Shown here one piece after another: positions 8,930-17,338 of a stretch of DNA of 36,576 nt; position 1 is the first letter of the stretch; the number at the start of each line of letters is the position of its first letter. The position numbers and the translations under genes are program-made. The DNA is taken from NCBI RefSeq assembly GCF_012928505.1, contig NZ_JABBJN010000059.1, forward strand, positions 1 to 36,576, written 5' to 3'. The stretch comes from Achromobacter sp. Bel. GTDB taxonomy: Bacteria; Pseudomonadota; Gammaproteobacteria; Burkholderiales; Burkholderiaceae_B. Below the pieces are notes generated by a model. The model ran no database searches and had not been told where the DNA came from. It was given only the letters and a program-made list of their open reading frames with translations.

Positions 8930-9607
8930 ATGACCATCAATTTGGCGCCGATGCAGCGGGAAAACATGACCGCCCGCATCTACCGCGAAATCAAGCAGAA
9001 GATCATGATGGGCGAATTGCGCCCGGGCGACACCATCACGCTGCGTTCGATCACCGACACATTAGGCGTCAGCCAGACGCCCGTGCGTGAGGCCCTGCTG
9101 CAACTGGTGTCTGAACGCGCCTTGGCGCTCAGCCCCGGCAAGTCGGTCAAAGTGCCCGAACTGACGGTGGCGCAACTGCAAGAACTGCGCAGCATCCGGC
9201 TGGAGCTCGAGTGCTTCGCCGCACGGCGTGCGGCGCCCCTTGCCACGCCCGCCCTGATCGCCGAACTGCGCGGCATCCACGGCCACCTGATGGCAAGCCG
9301 GCAGCAGCAGTTGATGGCGCCGGTGCTGGCCCGCAATTTCGACTTCCACTTCGCGCTGTACTCGGCGGCGCAAATGCCGCACCTGCTGTCGATGATCGAA
9401 AACCTGTGGGTCCAGACGGCGTCCTACCTGTCCTATCTGTACACCCCGCCGTTTCCCACCCTGCCCGGCGCGCATCCGCACGAGGGCGTCATCGCCGGAC
9501 TGGAAGCCGGCGACACGGAAGCCGTGGTGCGCGAAATCCGCCGCGACATCGAAGGTCACGGCGAATTCCTCATCCGCTATCTGATGGAGCACGGGCTGGC
9601 GAAATAG
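8930..9607 (+). CDS. GntR-family transcriptional regulator (FCD type)
   Basis: A 225-residue regulator. Residues about 14-75 form the winged helix-turn-helix (IYREIKQKIMMGELRPGD, then LGVSQTPVREALLQLVSERAL). The rest is an all-helical FCD effector domain with LRSIRLELECFAARRAA, FHFALYSAAQMPHLL and a late His in EGHGEFL; in this family Asp/His residues bind a metal and a carboxylate effector. It is divergent from the ThDP-SDR-Bug operon across two AT-rich palindromes and very probably controls that operon and itself. The effector is unknown. It ends 15 bp from the convergent XRE gene. Confidence 0.9.
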   Translation: MTINLAPMQRENMTARIYREIKQKIMMGELRPGDTITLRSITDTLGVSQTPVREALLQLVSERALALSPGKSVKVPELTVAQLQELRSIRLELECFAARRAAPLATPALIAELRGIHGHLMASRQQQLMAPVLARNFDFHFALYSAAQMPHLLSMIENLWVQTASYLSYLYTPPFPTLPGAHPHEGVIAGLEAGDTEAVVREIRRDIEGHGEFLIRYLMEHGLAK

Positions 9608-9622
9608 CCCGCCCGCGGCGGT

Positions 9623-10456
9623 TCAGACGGCTTCCTGCGCCGCCCCGCTCAACAGCATCACCAGCTTCAGGTCCGGGTGGGTGGCCAGCCGGAACGTAAT
9701 CTGCTGGAACGCCAGCTTGCCGTCGCGGGGATGCTGGAATTCACGCAGGCCGCCCTCGCGCTCCACCACGGCGTGGCGCGTCCACCAGTGGGCGAACACC
9801 GGACTCTGGCGGCTTAGCGTATCCAGCAGGCCCAGCACCGCCGGTTCGTCCAGGTGCGCGCCCGCATCCGCGCGGAATTCCGCCACGACGCGGCGGGCGC
9901 GCTGGTCCCAGTCCACCACCAGTTCGCGGGCGGCCGGGTCCATGAAGATGTAGCGCAGCAGGTTCGGCTCGGGGTCGCGCGTGGGCCAATCGTCGAACAG
10001 GTCGCGCAGCGGCTCGTTGTAGGCCAGCACATTCCAGGCGCGGTCCAGCACATAGGCGGGCGCGCCGATGGCGTTCACGCATTCCTGCAAGGGGCCCGGC
10101 GCCGCGCCTGCGTCGTCCCGGGCGTGTTGCGGATCGGCGCAGTCGGCCAGATCGAACAGGTAGGCCCGTTCGGCACGCGCCAGTTGCAGCACGCCCGCGA
10201 TACGCGACCAGACCGAAGGCGACACCGATACCTCCCGTCCCTGCTCGATCCAGGTGTACCAGGTAACACTGATGCCGCACAGCTGCGCGACTTCCTCGCG
10301 CCGCAGCCCCGGCGTGCGGCGGCGCATGCCTTCGGGCAACCCGGCCATCAGGGGGGTGATGCGGGAACGCGCGCTGCGGACGAATTCGCCCAGCGCCTGC
10401 CGGCGCAACGGGGAACCGTCCTGATGGACGGCACTGCCAAGGGGGGAAGTAGTCAT
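9623..10456 (-). CDS. XRE-family helix-turn-helix regulator with MmyB-like ligand domain
   Basis: A 277-residue regulator. The N-terminal HTH (RRRTPGLRREEVAQLCGISVTWYTWIEQGR) is the hallmark of the MmyB-like group, and the C-terminal half is a PAS-like ligand domain (PAYVLDRAWNVLAYNEPLRDLF, then NLLRYIFMDPAARELVVDW). I chose MTTSPLGS at 10456; the longer frame to 10537 would run through the promoter of the divergent gene. No strong Shine-Dalgarno site is seen. In this family the gene next door, divergently read, is usually the target, here a methyltransferase. The ligand is unknown; a fatty acid is known for one mycobacterial family member. Confidence 0.9.
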   Translation of the reverse strand: MTTSPLGSAVHQDGSPLRRQALGEFVRSARSRITPLMAGLPEGMRRRTPGLRREEVAQLCGISVTWYTWIEQGREVSVSPSVWSRIAGVLQLARAERAYLFDLADCADPQHARDDAGAAPGPLQECVNAIGAPAYVLDRAWNVLAYNEPLRDLFDDWPTRDPEPNLLRYIFMDPAARELVVDWDQRARRVVAEFRADAGAHLDEPAVLGLLDTLSRQSPVFAHWWTRHAVVEREGGLREFQHPRDGKLAFQQITFRLATHPDLKLVMLLSGAAQEAV

Positions 10457-10475
10457 ACCAGGATAAACAATGGGC

Positions 10476-10504
10476 TTGTACGTGTATACGGGCCCGCCTA
10501 TCTT
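10476..10504 (+). promoter_or_regulatory. Sigma-70 promoter for the methyltransferase, with candidate operator overlap
   Basis: TTGTAC (10476-10481), a 17-base spacer and TATCTT (10499-10504) make a good sigma-70 promoter, giving a start near 10511 and a leader of about 39 bases. The near-symmetric GTACGTGTATAC (10478-10489) overlaps the -35 and could be the site of the divergent XRE regulator. Confidence 0.5.
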
Positions 10505-10549
10505 AGCGCCTGCACCCGCTGTTCCGCACCCAGACACCTAAGGATATCC

Positions 10550-11320
10550 ATGACCGCCACCACCCACGACGCCGCCGTCGACCGCCAATTCAGCCCCCGC
10601 GCCGCCGCTTACCTGACCAGCGCCGTTCACGCCCAGGGCGAAGACCTGCTGCAGATGGCCGGCATTGCCCGCCAGCACCCCGACGCGCGCGTGCTGGACC
10701 TGGGCTGTGGCGGTGGCCACGTCAGTTTCCACGTCGCGCCCGAAGTCCGCCACGTCACCGCCTACGACCTGTCGCAGCAGATGCTGGATGTGGTGGCGGC
10801 CGAAGCCGCCAAGCGCGGCCTGGCCAATCTGACGACCTGTCAGGGCAAGGCCGAATACCTGCCGTTCGGCGACGGCGAATTCGACCTGGTGATGTCGCGC
10901 TATTCCACCCACCACTGGCAGGATGCGGGACGCGGGCTGCGTGAAGCCTTTCGCGTGCTCAAGCCGGGCGGCATCGCCGTGTTCGCCGATGTAGTGTCAC
11001 CGGGCGAGCCGCTGCTGGATACCTGGCTGCAGACCATCGAAGTGCTGCGCGACACGTCCCATGTGCGGGACTATTCGGTGGCCGAATGGACGCGCATGCT
11101 GACCGAGGCCGGCTTCACCCTGCAAGGGCTGTCGCCGCGCCGCTTGCCGCTGGAGTTCCAGACCTGGGTCGCGCGCATGCGCACGCCGGACACGCTGGTG
11201 GCGGCATTGCGCCACATGTTCGGCATTGCGCCGGATGTGGTGCGCACGCACTTCGACGTACAGGAAGACGGCTCCTTCACCAGCGACACGGCCACGATCA
11301 TGGTGAAGAAGCCGGGCTGA
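10550..11320 (+). CDS. Class I SAM-dependent methyltransferase (UbiE/MenG-like fold)
   Basis: A 256-residue methyltransferase. Motif I is VLDLGCGGGHVSF near residue 48, with the acidic end of strand 2 in VTAYDLSQQMLD, and motif II/III in FGDGEFDLVMSRYSTHHW and FRVLKPGGIAVFAD. AAGGA lies seven bases before the ATG. The family methylates small molecules such as quinone precursors; the substrate here is unknown. It is divergent from an MmyB-like regulator, probably its controller. Its stop codon forms part of a hairpin shared with the stop codon of the convergent gene. Confidence 0.88.
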   Translation: MTATTHDAAVDRQFSPRAAAYLTSAVHAQGEDLLQMAGIARQHPDARVLDLGCGGGHVSFHVAPEVRHVTAYDLSQQMLDVVAAEAAKRGLANLTTCQGKAEYLPFGDGEFDLVMSRYSTHHWQDAGRGLREAFRVLKPGGIAVFADVVSPGEPLLDTWLQTIEVLRDTSHVRDYSVAEWTRMLTEAGFTLQGLSPRRLPLEFQTWVARMRTPDTLVAALRHMFGIAPDVVRTHFDVQEDGSFTSDTATIMVKKPG

Positions 11321-11339
11321 TCCGGCCCACCCGGATCAG
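11317..11339. terminator. Hairpin containing the stop codons of both convergent genes
   Basis: CTGATCCGG (11317-11325) pairs perfectly with CCGGATCAG (11331-11339) around CCCAC. The TGA of the methyltransferase (11318-11320) lies in the left arm and the TGA of the minus-strand gene (11338-11336) in the right arm, so the two stop codons base-pair with each other. There is no T-tract. Confidence 0.55.
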
Positions 11340-12889
11340 TGGCCTGCGGGCGGCGCCCACGCCGCCAACGCGCCCGCCACGCCCAGGCTGCGCAGGGATT
11401 GCGCCGCCTGCGCCACGGCCCGGACGAAACGCGGGTCCTGGCCCAAGTCACCGAATACGGGCGTCAGGCCCGTCCACGCCTCGGTCCATGCCAACATCGC
11501 CGCGGGCCCCTCCCCCGACCGCTGCGCCGCCGCTTCCGCCAAGGCATGCCGGCTTGCCAGCACGGCGGCCATCGGATCCTGGATCTCGTAGCGGCGTCCG
11601 GCCTGGTCGACGCCTCGCAGGAAATGCAGCCACGCCGCCACGGCCAGCGCCAGCCCGGAGATCGGCTGATCCGCCGCCAGCCGCGCGCGCACCGTGTCCA
11701 ACAGGCGCTGCGGCAGCTTCTGCGAACCGTCCATCGCAATCTGCCGCGTCTGGTGCTTAAGCGCCGGGTTCTCGTACCGTTCCAGCAAACGCGCTTGATA
11801 TTGCGCCAGATCCAGGCCAGGCAATGCCGGCAGGGTCGGCACGATCTCGTCCTGCATCAGCGCCGTCAGATAGGCTTTCAACGCCGGCTGCGCCATCGCC
11901 TGGTCCACCGTCGCCCAGCCGGCCATCACCGACAGATAGGCCAGCGCCGAGTGCGCGCCATTGACCGTACGCAGCTTCAGCGTTTCAAAGGGCGCGGCCT
12001 CGGCCACGAAGCGTGCGCCGCCCGCCGTCCAATCCGGCCTGCCGGCGGCGTAGCGGTCTTCCACCACCCATTCCAAATAGGGTTCAGCCAGCACCGGCCA
12101 GGCGTCATGCATGCCCAGCGCTTGCGCCACCTCGCGGCGGTCGTCGTCCGTCGTGCGGGGCACGATGCGGTCCACCATCGAGCACGGAAATGCGCAGGCC
12201 GATGCGATCCACCCCGCCAACGCGCGATCGACCTGCTCGGCGAACGCCAGCACCATGCCGCGCAGCAGATGGCCATTGCCGGGCAGGTTGTCCAGCGACA
12301 TCAAGGTGACGGGGCCGAGCCCCGCCGCCCGTCGCTGTTGCAGGCCCCACACCAGGAACCCGATGGTGCTGCGCGGCGCCAAGGGTTGCCCCAAGTCGTG
12401 CACGATGTCGGGATGGTTCAGGTTGAGCTGGCCGCTGGCGGGATCATGGCAATAGCCTTTCTCGGTGACGGTGACGCTGACGATGCGCGTGTCCCCATGC
12501 GCGATGCGCGCCAGCACCGCCTGCGGGTCTTCCGGCGCGACAAGGGTCTCCAGCAGGCAGCCAACGACCGCAATCTGCTGGCGGGGCCTGCCCTGCCCGT
12601 CGGCGCTGCGCAAGGCCAAGGCGTACACCCCGTCCTGCGGCGCCAGCGCATCGCGCGTGTCCGCCTGTCGCAACGACACGCCGCAAATGCCCCAGCGGCG
12701 GTCCGCGCCCGCATGCAGCGCCGCCTCGTTGACGGCGGCCAGGTGGGCGCGCGCGAACGCGCCCAGGCCCAGATGCACGATGCCCATGCGCAGGCTGGCC
12801 CGGTCATAGCCAGGCTGCGCCACCGTGGCCGGCAGCGCGGGCAAGCGCTGAGCCGACAAGCGCGCCGCGCCGGCCGCTACCAGTTCCAT
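11336..12889 (-). CDS. Mannitol dehydrogenase-family oxidoreductase (probable D-mannonate 5-dehydrogenase / fructuronate reductase)
   Basis: A 517-residue member of the long-chain polyol dehydrogenase family, which interconverts a 2- or 5-keto sugar or uronate with its alcohol using NAD(H). The N-terminal Rossmann region is MGIVHLGLGAFARAH. The active-site set Lys, Asn and His is in KLRTVNGAHSALAYL near residue 305, the pattern K-x4-N-x2-H known from mannitol dehydrogenase; LPGNGHLLR is a further conserved stretch. The start overlaps the 3' end of the dehydratase gene by 13 bases, so the two are co-translated. Next to a ManD-type dehydratase it most likely reduces D-fructuronate to D-mannonate. 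A mannitol or arabinitol role cannot be excluded. It is the last gene of the operon. Confidence 0.85.
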   Translation of the reverse strand: MELVAAGAARLSAQRLPALPATVAQPGYDRASLRMGIVHLGLGAFARAHLAAVNEAALHAGADRRWGICGVSLRQADTRDALAPQDGVYALALRSADGQGRPRQQIAVVGCLLETLVAPEDPQAVLARIAHGDTRIVSVTVTEKGYCHDPASGQLNLNHPDIVHDLGQPLAPRSTIGFLVWGLQQRRAAGLGPVTLMSLDNLPGNGHLLRGMVLAFAEQVDRALAGWIASACAFPCSMVDRIVPRTTDDDRREVAQALGMHDAWPVLAEPYLEWVVEDRYAAGRPDWTAGGARFVAEAAPFETLKLRTVNGAHSALAYLSVMAGWATVDQAMAQPALKAYLTALMQDEIVPTLPALPGLDLAQYQARLLERYENPALKHQTRQIAMDGSQKLPQRLLDTVRARLAADQPISGLALAVAAWLHFLRGVDQAGRRYEIQDPMAAVLASRHALAEAAAQRSGEGPAAMLAWTEAWTGLTPVFGDLGQDPRFVRAVAQAAQSLRSLGVAGALAAWAPPAGH

Positions 12890-14088
12890 AGCGTCCCGTC
12901 CTGCTGCAAGCGGTTGACCGGAAGATAGGCGCGCTTGTAGGGGTACTTGGCAGCCAGCTTCTCATCGATGTCGACACCGTGGCCGGGCACGTCGCCCGGA
13001 TACAGCATGCCCTGGTCGAACGTATAGGCGTGCGGAAAGACCGCGTCCGTCTCGTCCGTGTGGCGCATGTATTCCTGGATGCCGAAGTTGGGCACCCACA
13101 GGTCGAAGTGCAGTGCCGCGCCCATGCAGACGGGCGACAGGTCGGTGGCGCCGTGACAGCCCGTGCGCACCTGATACAGCGAGGCCAGGTCCGCGATGCG
13201 GCGCAGGTGCGTGATGCCGCCCGCATGCACCACGGTGGTCCGGATGTAGTCGATCAGCTGGTTCTGCACCAGGTCCTTGCAGTCCCAGATCGAATTGAAG
13301 ATCTCGCCCACGGCCAACGGCGTGGTGGTGTGCTGGCGGATCAGCCGGAACGCCTCCTGGTTTTCGGCCGGCGTCGCGTCCTCCATCCAGAACAGGTTGT
13401 AGGGTTCCAGCGACTTGCCCAGGCGGCCGGCCTCGATCGGCGTCAGGCGATGGTGCACGTCATGCAGCAGATGATGATCGAACCCCAGCTTCTCGCGGAT
13501 GCGCTCGAACAGTTGCGGGGTGTGGCGCAGGTACTTTTCGGTGGACCAGTCGTGCTCGCTGGGCAGGTCGGCGTCGGCGGGTTCATAGAACAGGTTGCCG
13601 CGGCCCACGCCGTAGACCTTGTCCAGGCCCGGCACGCCGCTTTGCGCCCGGATGGCGCGGTAGCCCATGTCGGCGTAGCGCAGTACTTCGTCCACCGTGT
13701 GCTCGATGTCCGACCCGTTGGCGTGGCCGTAGACCATCACGCCGCTGCGGCTCTTGCCGCCCAGCAACTGATACAGCGGCAGGCCGGCCGCCTTGGCCTT
13801 CAAGTCCCACAGCGCCGTGTCCACGGCGGCGATGGCGGTCATGGTGACCGGGCCCCGGCGCCAGTACGCCCCTTTGTACAGGTACTGCCAGATGTCTTCG
13901 ATCTGATGCGCGTCGCGTCCGATCAGGCAGGGGATCACGTGTTCGGTCAGGTAGGCCGACACGGCCAGTTCGCGCCCGTTCAGGGTGGCGTCGCCGATGC
14001 CGGTCAGGCCCTGGTCGGTCTCGATTTTCAGGGTCACGAAATTGCGGCCCGGCGAACAAACAATCACGCGTGCGTTCGTAATTTTCAT
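12877..14088 (-). CDS. Enolase-superfamily sugar-acid dehydratase, ManD/RspA type (D-mannonate dehydratase-like)
   Basis: A 403-residue mandelate racemase-like enzyme of the ManD subgroup, which dehydrates D-mannonate (in some members D-gluconate) to 2-keto-3-deoxygluconate. The metal ligands are Asp210 (LLHDVHH), Glu236 (FWMEDATPAEN) and Glu262 (LAVGEIFNS). Arg147 (AIRAQSG), Tyr159 (LDKVYG), His212 and His312 (GCHGATD) complete the expected active site; the first three metal positions and Arg147/Tyr159/His212 coincide with the numbering used for Novosphingobium ManD. Residue 314 is Ala; from memory this position has been discussed as separating efficient from poor ManDs, which should be checked. 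The C-terminal WNW is typical. The Shine-Dalgarno site is weak. It lies between the transporter genes and the mannitol-dehydrogenase-family gene in one operon. Confidence 0.92.
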   Translation of the reverse strand: MKITNARVIVCSPGRNFVTLKIETDQGLTGIGDATLNGRELAVSAYLTEHVIPCLIGRDAHQIEDIWQYLYKGAYWRRGPVTMTAIAAVDTALWDLKAKAAGLPLYQLLGGKSRSGVMVYGHANGSDIEHTVDEVLRYADMGYRAIRAQSGVPGLDKVYGVGRGNLFYEPADADLPSEHDWSTEKYLRHTPQLFERIREKLGFDHHLLHDVHHRLTPIEAGRLGKSLEPYNLFWMEDATPAENQEAFRLIRQHTTTPLAVGEIFNSIWDCKDLVQNQLIDYIRTTVVHAGGITHLRRIADLASLYQVRTGCHGATDLSPVCMGAALHFDLWVPNFGIQEYMRHTDETDAVFPHAYTFDQGMLYPGDVPGHGVDIDEKLAAKYPYKRAYLPVNRLQQDGTLWNW

Positions 14089-14118
14089 TTTAGGTTTCCG
14101 TAAAGACGGGAAAAGGCC

Positions 14119-14931
14119 CTAGCCTTCCCAGCCCAGGTGGCTGAGAAAGTCGCGGGTGCGGGCGACTTGCGGGTTGTCGAAAATCTGCGTGGGCGGGCCC
14201 TGTTCCAGGATGGCGCCGTTCTCGAACACCACCACCCAATTGGCCACGCGCCGCGCAAAACTCATCTCGTGGGTCACGACGATCATCGTCATGCCTTCCT
14301 GCGCCAGCTTCTTCATCACGTTCAGCACCTCACCCACCGTTTCCGGGTCCAGCGCCGAGGTGGGTTCATCGAACAGCATCACTTCGGGTTCCATCGCCAA
14401 CGCGCGGGCAATGGCCACGCGCTGCTGCTGGCCGCCGGACAGGTTGGCGGGGAAGTTGCCCGCCTTGGCGGCCAGGCCCACCTTCTCCAGCAGCGCCATG
14501 GCGCGGGCGCGGGCGGCTTCCGGCGCCATGCCCAGCACCGTGATCGGCCCCATCGCCACGTTGTCCAGCGCGGACTTGTGCGGGAAGAGTTCGAAGCTCT
14601 GGAACACCATGCCCATGCGCTGGCGCACGCGGCGCACTTCGGATTCGGATTCCGGCAACGCCACGCCGTCCAGCAGCACGCGACCGCCATCCAGTTTTTC
14701 CAGCGCGTTGGTGCAGCGCAAAAGCGTGGACTTGCCGGATCCGGACGGGCCGATCAGGCACATCACCTCGCCCTTGTTCACTTGCAGCGACACATCGGCC
14801 AGCGCCACGAAGTCGCCATAGACCTTGCGCACGTGTTCATAGACCAGCACGGGCGGCTGGTCCGCGCCCTTGCGCGCGGCCGACGCGGCATGCGAGGCGG
14901 CCGGCTCTTGCTCCAGGATCATGTCGTTCAT
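14119..14931 (-). CDS. Amino-acid-type ABC transporter ATP-binding protein
   Basis: A 270-residue ATPase of the GlnQ/HisP type. Walker A is GPSGSGKST, the Q-loop is MVFQSFELFPH, the signature is LSGGQQQRVAIARAL, Walker B is VMLFDEPTSALD and the switch His is VVTHEM. About 30 extra residues precede the domain. The start MNDMILEQ is fixed by an ATGA overlap with the upstream permease gene. The family energises uptake of polar amino acids, opines and related compounds at the inner membrane. Here it follows two permease genes and precedes a sugar-acid dehydratase, which is an unusual partner. Confidence 0.95.
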   Translation of the reverse strand: MNDMILEQEPAASHAASAARKGADQPPVLVYEHVRKVYGDFVALADVSLQVNKGEVMCLIGPSGSGKSTLLRCTNALEKLDGGRVLLDGVALPESESEVRRVRQRMGMVFQSFELFPHKSALDNVAMGPITVLGMAPEAARARAMALLEKVGLAAKAGNFPANLSGGQQQRVAIARALAMEPEVMLFDEPTSALDPETVGEVLNVMKKLAQEGMTMIVVTHEMSFARRVANWVVVFENGAILEQGPPTQIFDNPQVARTRDFLSHLGWEG

Positions 14932-15587
14932 TCTTTGACTCCGTATTTGCGATGGATCCAGTCCACCAGCTTGGCCTGGGGATAGCCCATCAGCCAATAG
15001 ATCACCGCCATCGCGGTCAGCATTTCCAGCACGCGGAAGCTCTGCGCGCGCACCTGCATCGAGGCGTAGGCCAATTCGCTTACCGCGATCACCGACACCA
15101 GCGACGTATCCTTGAACAGCGAGATCCAGGTGCTGGCCAGCACCGGCAGGATGCGGCGCCCCGCCTGCGGGATCAGCACCTTGAACATGGCCTGGCGGCG
15201 CGACATGCCCATCGCCAGCGCGGCTTCCATCTGCCCCTTGCGGATCGAATTGATGCCGGCGCGGAACGTTTCCGAGTTGTAGGCCGACACGTTCAACACC
15301 AGCGCCACCAGCGCCGTGGTCACCGCCGAGAACTGCACATCCAGCGCCATCGGCATTACGTAGAACGCCCAATAGATCACCAGGATCAGCGGCAGGTTGC
15401 GGAAGAACTCCACGATGGCGACGGCCACGCCGTTGGCGGCCCGGTTCGACGACAGGCGCATCAGCGCAAGCACCATGCCGCCGGGCACGGCAAGCGCCAT
15501 CGTCACCACCGTCAGCATGATGGTCATCGCAGCGCCCTGCAGCAGCACGTCGCGTGAATCCCAGATGATTCCCCAGTCCAAGTTCAT
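14928..15587 (-). CDS. Amino-acid-type ABC transporter permease (second)
   Basis: A 219-residue inner-membrane protein of the HisMQ/GlnP family. Hydrophobic segments start at MTIMLTVVTMALAVPGG; the family signature FFRNLPLILVIYW follows, and the EAA-type loop is EAALAMGMSRRQAMFKVLIPQAGRRILP, which contacts the ATPase. It overlaps the genes on both sides by four bases (ATGA), so all three transporter genes are translationally coupled. It should pair with the permease at 15584-16249 as a heterodimer. Confidence 0.93.
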   Translation of the reverse strand: MNLDWGIIWDSRDVLLQGAAMTIMLTVVTMALAVPGGMVLALMRLSSNRAANGVAVAIVEFFRNLPLILVIYWAFYVMPMALDVQFSAVTTALVALVLNVSAYNSETFRAGINSIRKGQMEAALAMGMSRRQAMFKVLIPQAGRRILPVLASTWISLFKDTSLVSVIAVSELAYASMQVRAQSFRVLEMLTAMAVIYWLMGYPQAKLVDWIHRKYGVKE

Positions 15588-16249
15588 GAGCGCCCCAGGT
15601 GTGCGTAGCGTTGATACAGCCGGTCCACGCCGCGGGTGACCGGGAACAGGATCACAAAGTACGCGACGATGACAGCGGTGAAGACTTCAATCGGGCGGTA
15701 GCTCTGCCCCGCGATGGTCTCGGCCTTGTGCATCAGTTCGGGCACGGCGATCACGGTAGCGATCGCCGTGTCCTTGATGGCCAGGGTCAGTACGGAACCG
15801 AAGGCGGGCAGCATGCGGATCGTGGCCTGCGGCAGGATGATCTTGCGCAGCGCCTGGGCGCGCGACATGCCCAAGGCCAGGCCGGCCCGCATCTGCCCCG
15901 GCCGCACCGATTCGATGCCGGCACGGATCACCTCGGCCGAATAGGCCGCGATGTGCAGGGTCAGTGCCACCAGCGCCGCCCAGAAAGGCGCGAAATTCAC
16001 GCCTGCCAGCAGCGGGAAGGCGAAGTAGATCCAGACCAGCACCACCAGCACGGGAATGGCGCGCATGCTGTCGATGTAGAACACCAGCAGCACGCGCAGC
16101 CAGGGCGGCCCGTACAGACGCAGCAGCGCGATCACGAGGCCCAGCAGGATGCTGGACACCGCCGTGACGGCACTGAGCGCCACGGTGATGCCGAGGCCGC
16201 CCGCGAAAAATCGCCAGTTCTCGACAAGTGGGGAAAAATCGAAATCCAT
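15584..16249 (-). CDS. Amino-acid-type ABC transporter permease (first)
   Basis: A 221-residue permease of the same family. It has four or five membrane segments, the signature DSMRAIPVLVVLVWIYF and the EAA loop AGLALGMSRAQALRKIILPQATIRMLP. GGAG stands just before the ATG, so it has its own ribosome site, unlike the two transporter genes after it. It follows the zinc dehydrogenase gene by 41 bases. Confidence 0.93.
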   Translation of the reverse strand: MDFDFSPLVENWRFFAGGLGITVALSAVTAVSSILLGLVIALLRLYGPPWLRVLLVFYIDSMRAIPVLVVLVWIYFAFPLLAGVNFAPFWAALVALTLHIAAYSAEVIRAGIESVRPGQMRAGLALGMSRAQALRKIILPQATIRMLPAFGSVLTLAIKDTAIATVIAVPELMHKAETIAGQSYRPIEVFTAVIVAYFVILFPVTRGVDRLYQRYAHLGRS

Positions 16250-16290
16250 GGTGTCTCCGTGGAACTAGATGGCCGACGGCGACGCGCGCG

Positions 16291-17328
16291 TCAGAACGTC
16301 ACCATCACTTTCATGGCCTGGTGGCGGTCCGCCGCCAGCGCGAACGCGTCATGCACGCGGGCGACCGGCACCGCCGCCGTCAGCAGCGGCGACACGTCCA
16401 GCAGCCCGCGGCTCAGGTAGTCCACGGCCCAGGCGTATTCGTCGACGAAGCGGAAGCTGCCGATGACAGACAGGCTCTTGACCATGATCTGGTTGAACGG
16501 GCATTGCTCGCTGCTGCCACTGAGCGTGCCCACCGTCACGATGACGCCGCGCGGACGCGTCGCCCGGATGCAGTTGGCCAGGCCGGCGTAGTTGCCGGAC
16601 GCCTCGAAGCACACGTCCACCGAGCCCTTGCCCGCCGCCAGCTCGTCGATCGCGTCCGGGTCGCGGGCGACGTTGATGGTGCGCGTGGCGCCCACGCGGG
16701 CGCAGGTGGCCAGCGTCTCGTCGACGATGTCCACCACGATCACCCGGCTGGCGCCGGCCAGCCGTGCCGCCATCAGGATCAAGGCGCCGATCGGCCCGGC
16801 CCCCACCACCATCACCGTCTTGCCCAGCAGGGTCCCCGCGCTGCGCACCGCGTGCAGCGCCACCGCCAGTGGCTCGCCGAACGCGGCCAGTTCGAACGAC
16901 AGGCTGTCCGGCACCGGCAGGCACTGCTTTTCCTGCACCACCACCTGTTCACGCATCGCGCCTTGCATGTGCGGATAGCGGCTGGCGCTGCCAAAGAAGA
17001 ACACGGACTCGCAGTGGTTGGAATCGCCCTGGCGGCAATAGCGGCACACCCCGCAGGTGCGCGCCGGATCCAGCGCCACGCGGTCGCCCGGCTTGACGGC
17101 GGTGACCGCCTCGCCGACCTCCAGCACCTGGCCCGACGCCTCGTGCCCCGGCGTCAGCGGTTCGCGGATGACGAAGTCACCGACTTTGCCATGGCGGTAG
17201 TAGTGCAGGTCGGACCCGCAGATGCCCACGGCCTTGACGCCCACCCGCACTTGCGTGGGGCCCAGCGCCTCGGGCGGCTCTTCGTCCAGACGCAGGTCCT
17301 GGGCGCCATGAATCGCGCAATTCAACAT
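16291..17328 (-). CDS. Zinc-dependent sugar-acid dehydrogenase (L-idonate/L-gulonate 5-dehydrogenase-like)
   Basis: A 345-residue medium-chain dehydrogenase. Catalytic zinc ligands are Cys37 (GICGSDLHYY), His62-Glu63 (PGHEASG) and Glu152 (FGEPLAVALH); the structural zinc has Cys92, Cys95, Cys98 and Cys106. The nucleotide-binding motif is VMVVGAGPIGAL. The stretch GICGSDLHYY...GKVGDFVI closely resembles L-idonate 5-dehydrogenase (IdnD) and also RspB-type L-gulonate 5-dehydrogenases. Beside ManD- and fructuronate-reductase-like genes, oxidation of L-gulonate to D-fructuronate is the best fit; L-idonate to 5-ketogluconate is the alternative. It sits ten bases after the first binding-protein gene. 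Confidence 0.88.
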   Translation of the reverse strand: MLNCAIHGAQDLRLDEEPPEALGPTQVRVGVKAVGICGSDLHYYRHGKVGDFVIREPLTPGHEASGQVLEVGEAVTAVKPGDRVALDPARTCGVCRYCRQGDSNHCESVFFFGSASRYPHMQGAMREQVVVQEKQCLPVPDSLSFELAAFGEPLAVALHAVRSAGTLLGKTVMVVGAGPIGALILMAARLAGASRVIVVDIVDETLATCARVGATRTINVARDPDAIDELAAGKGSVDVCFEASGNYAGLANCIRATRPRGVIVTVGTLSGSSEQCPFNQIMVKSLSVIGSFRFVDEYAWAVDYLSRGLLDVSPLLTAAVPVARVHDAFALAADRHQAMKVMVTF

Positions 17329-17338
17329 GATGGCCGCC

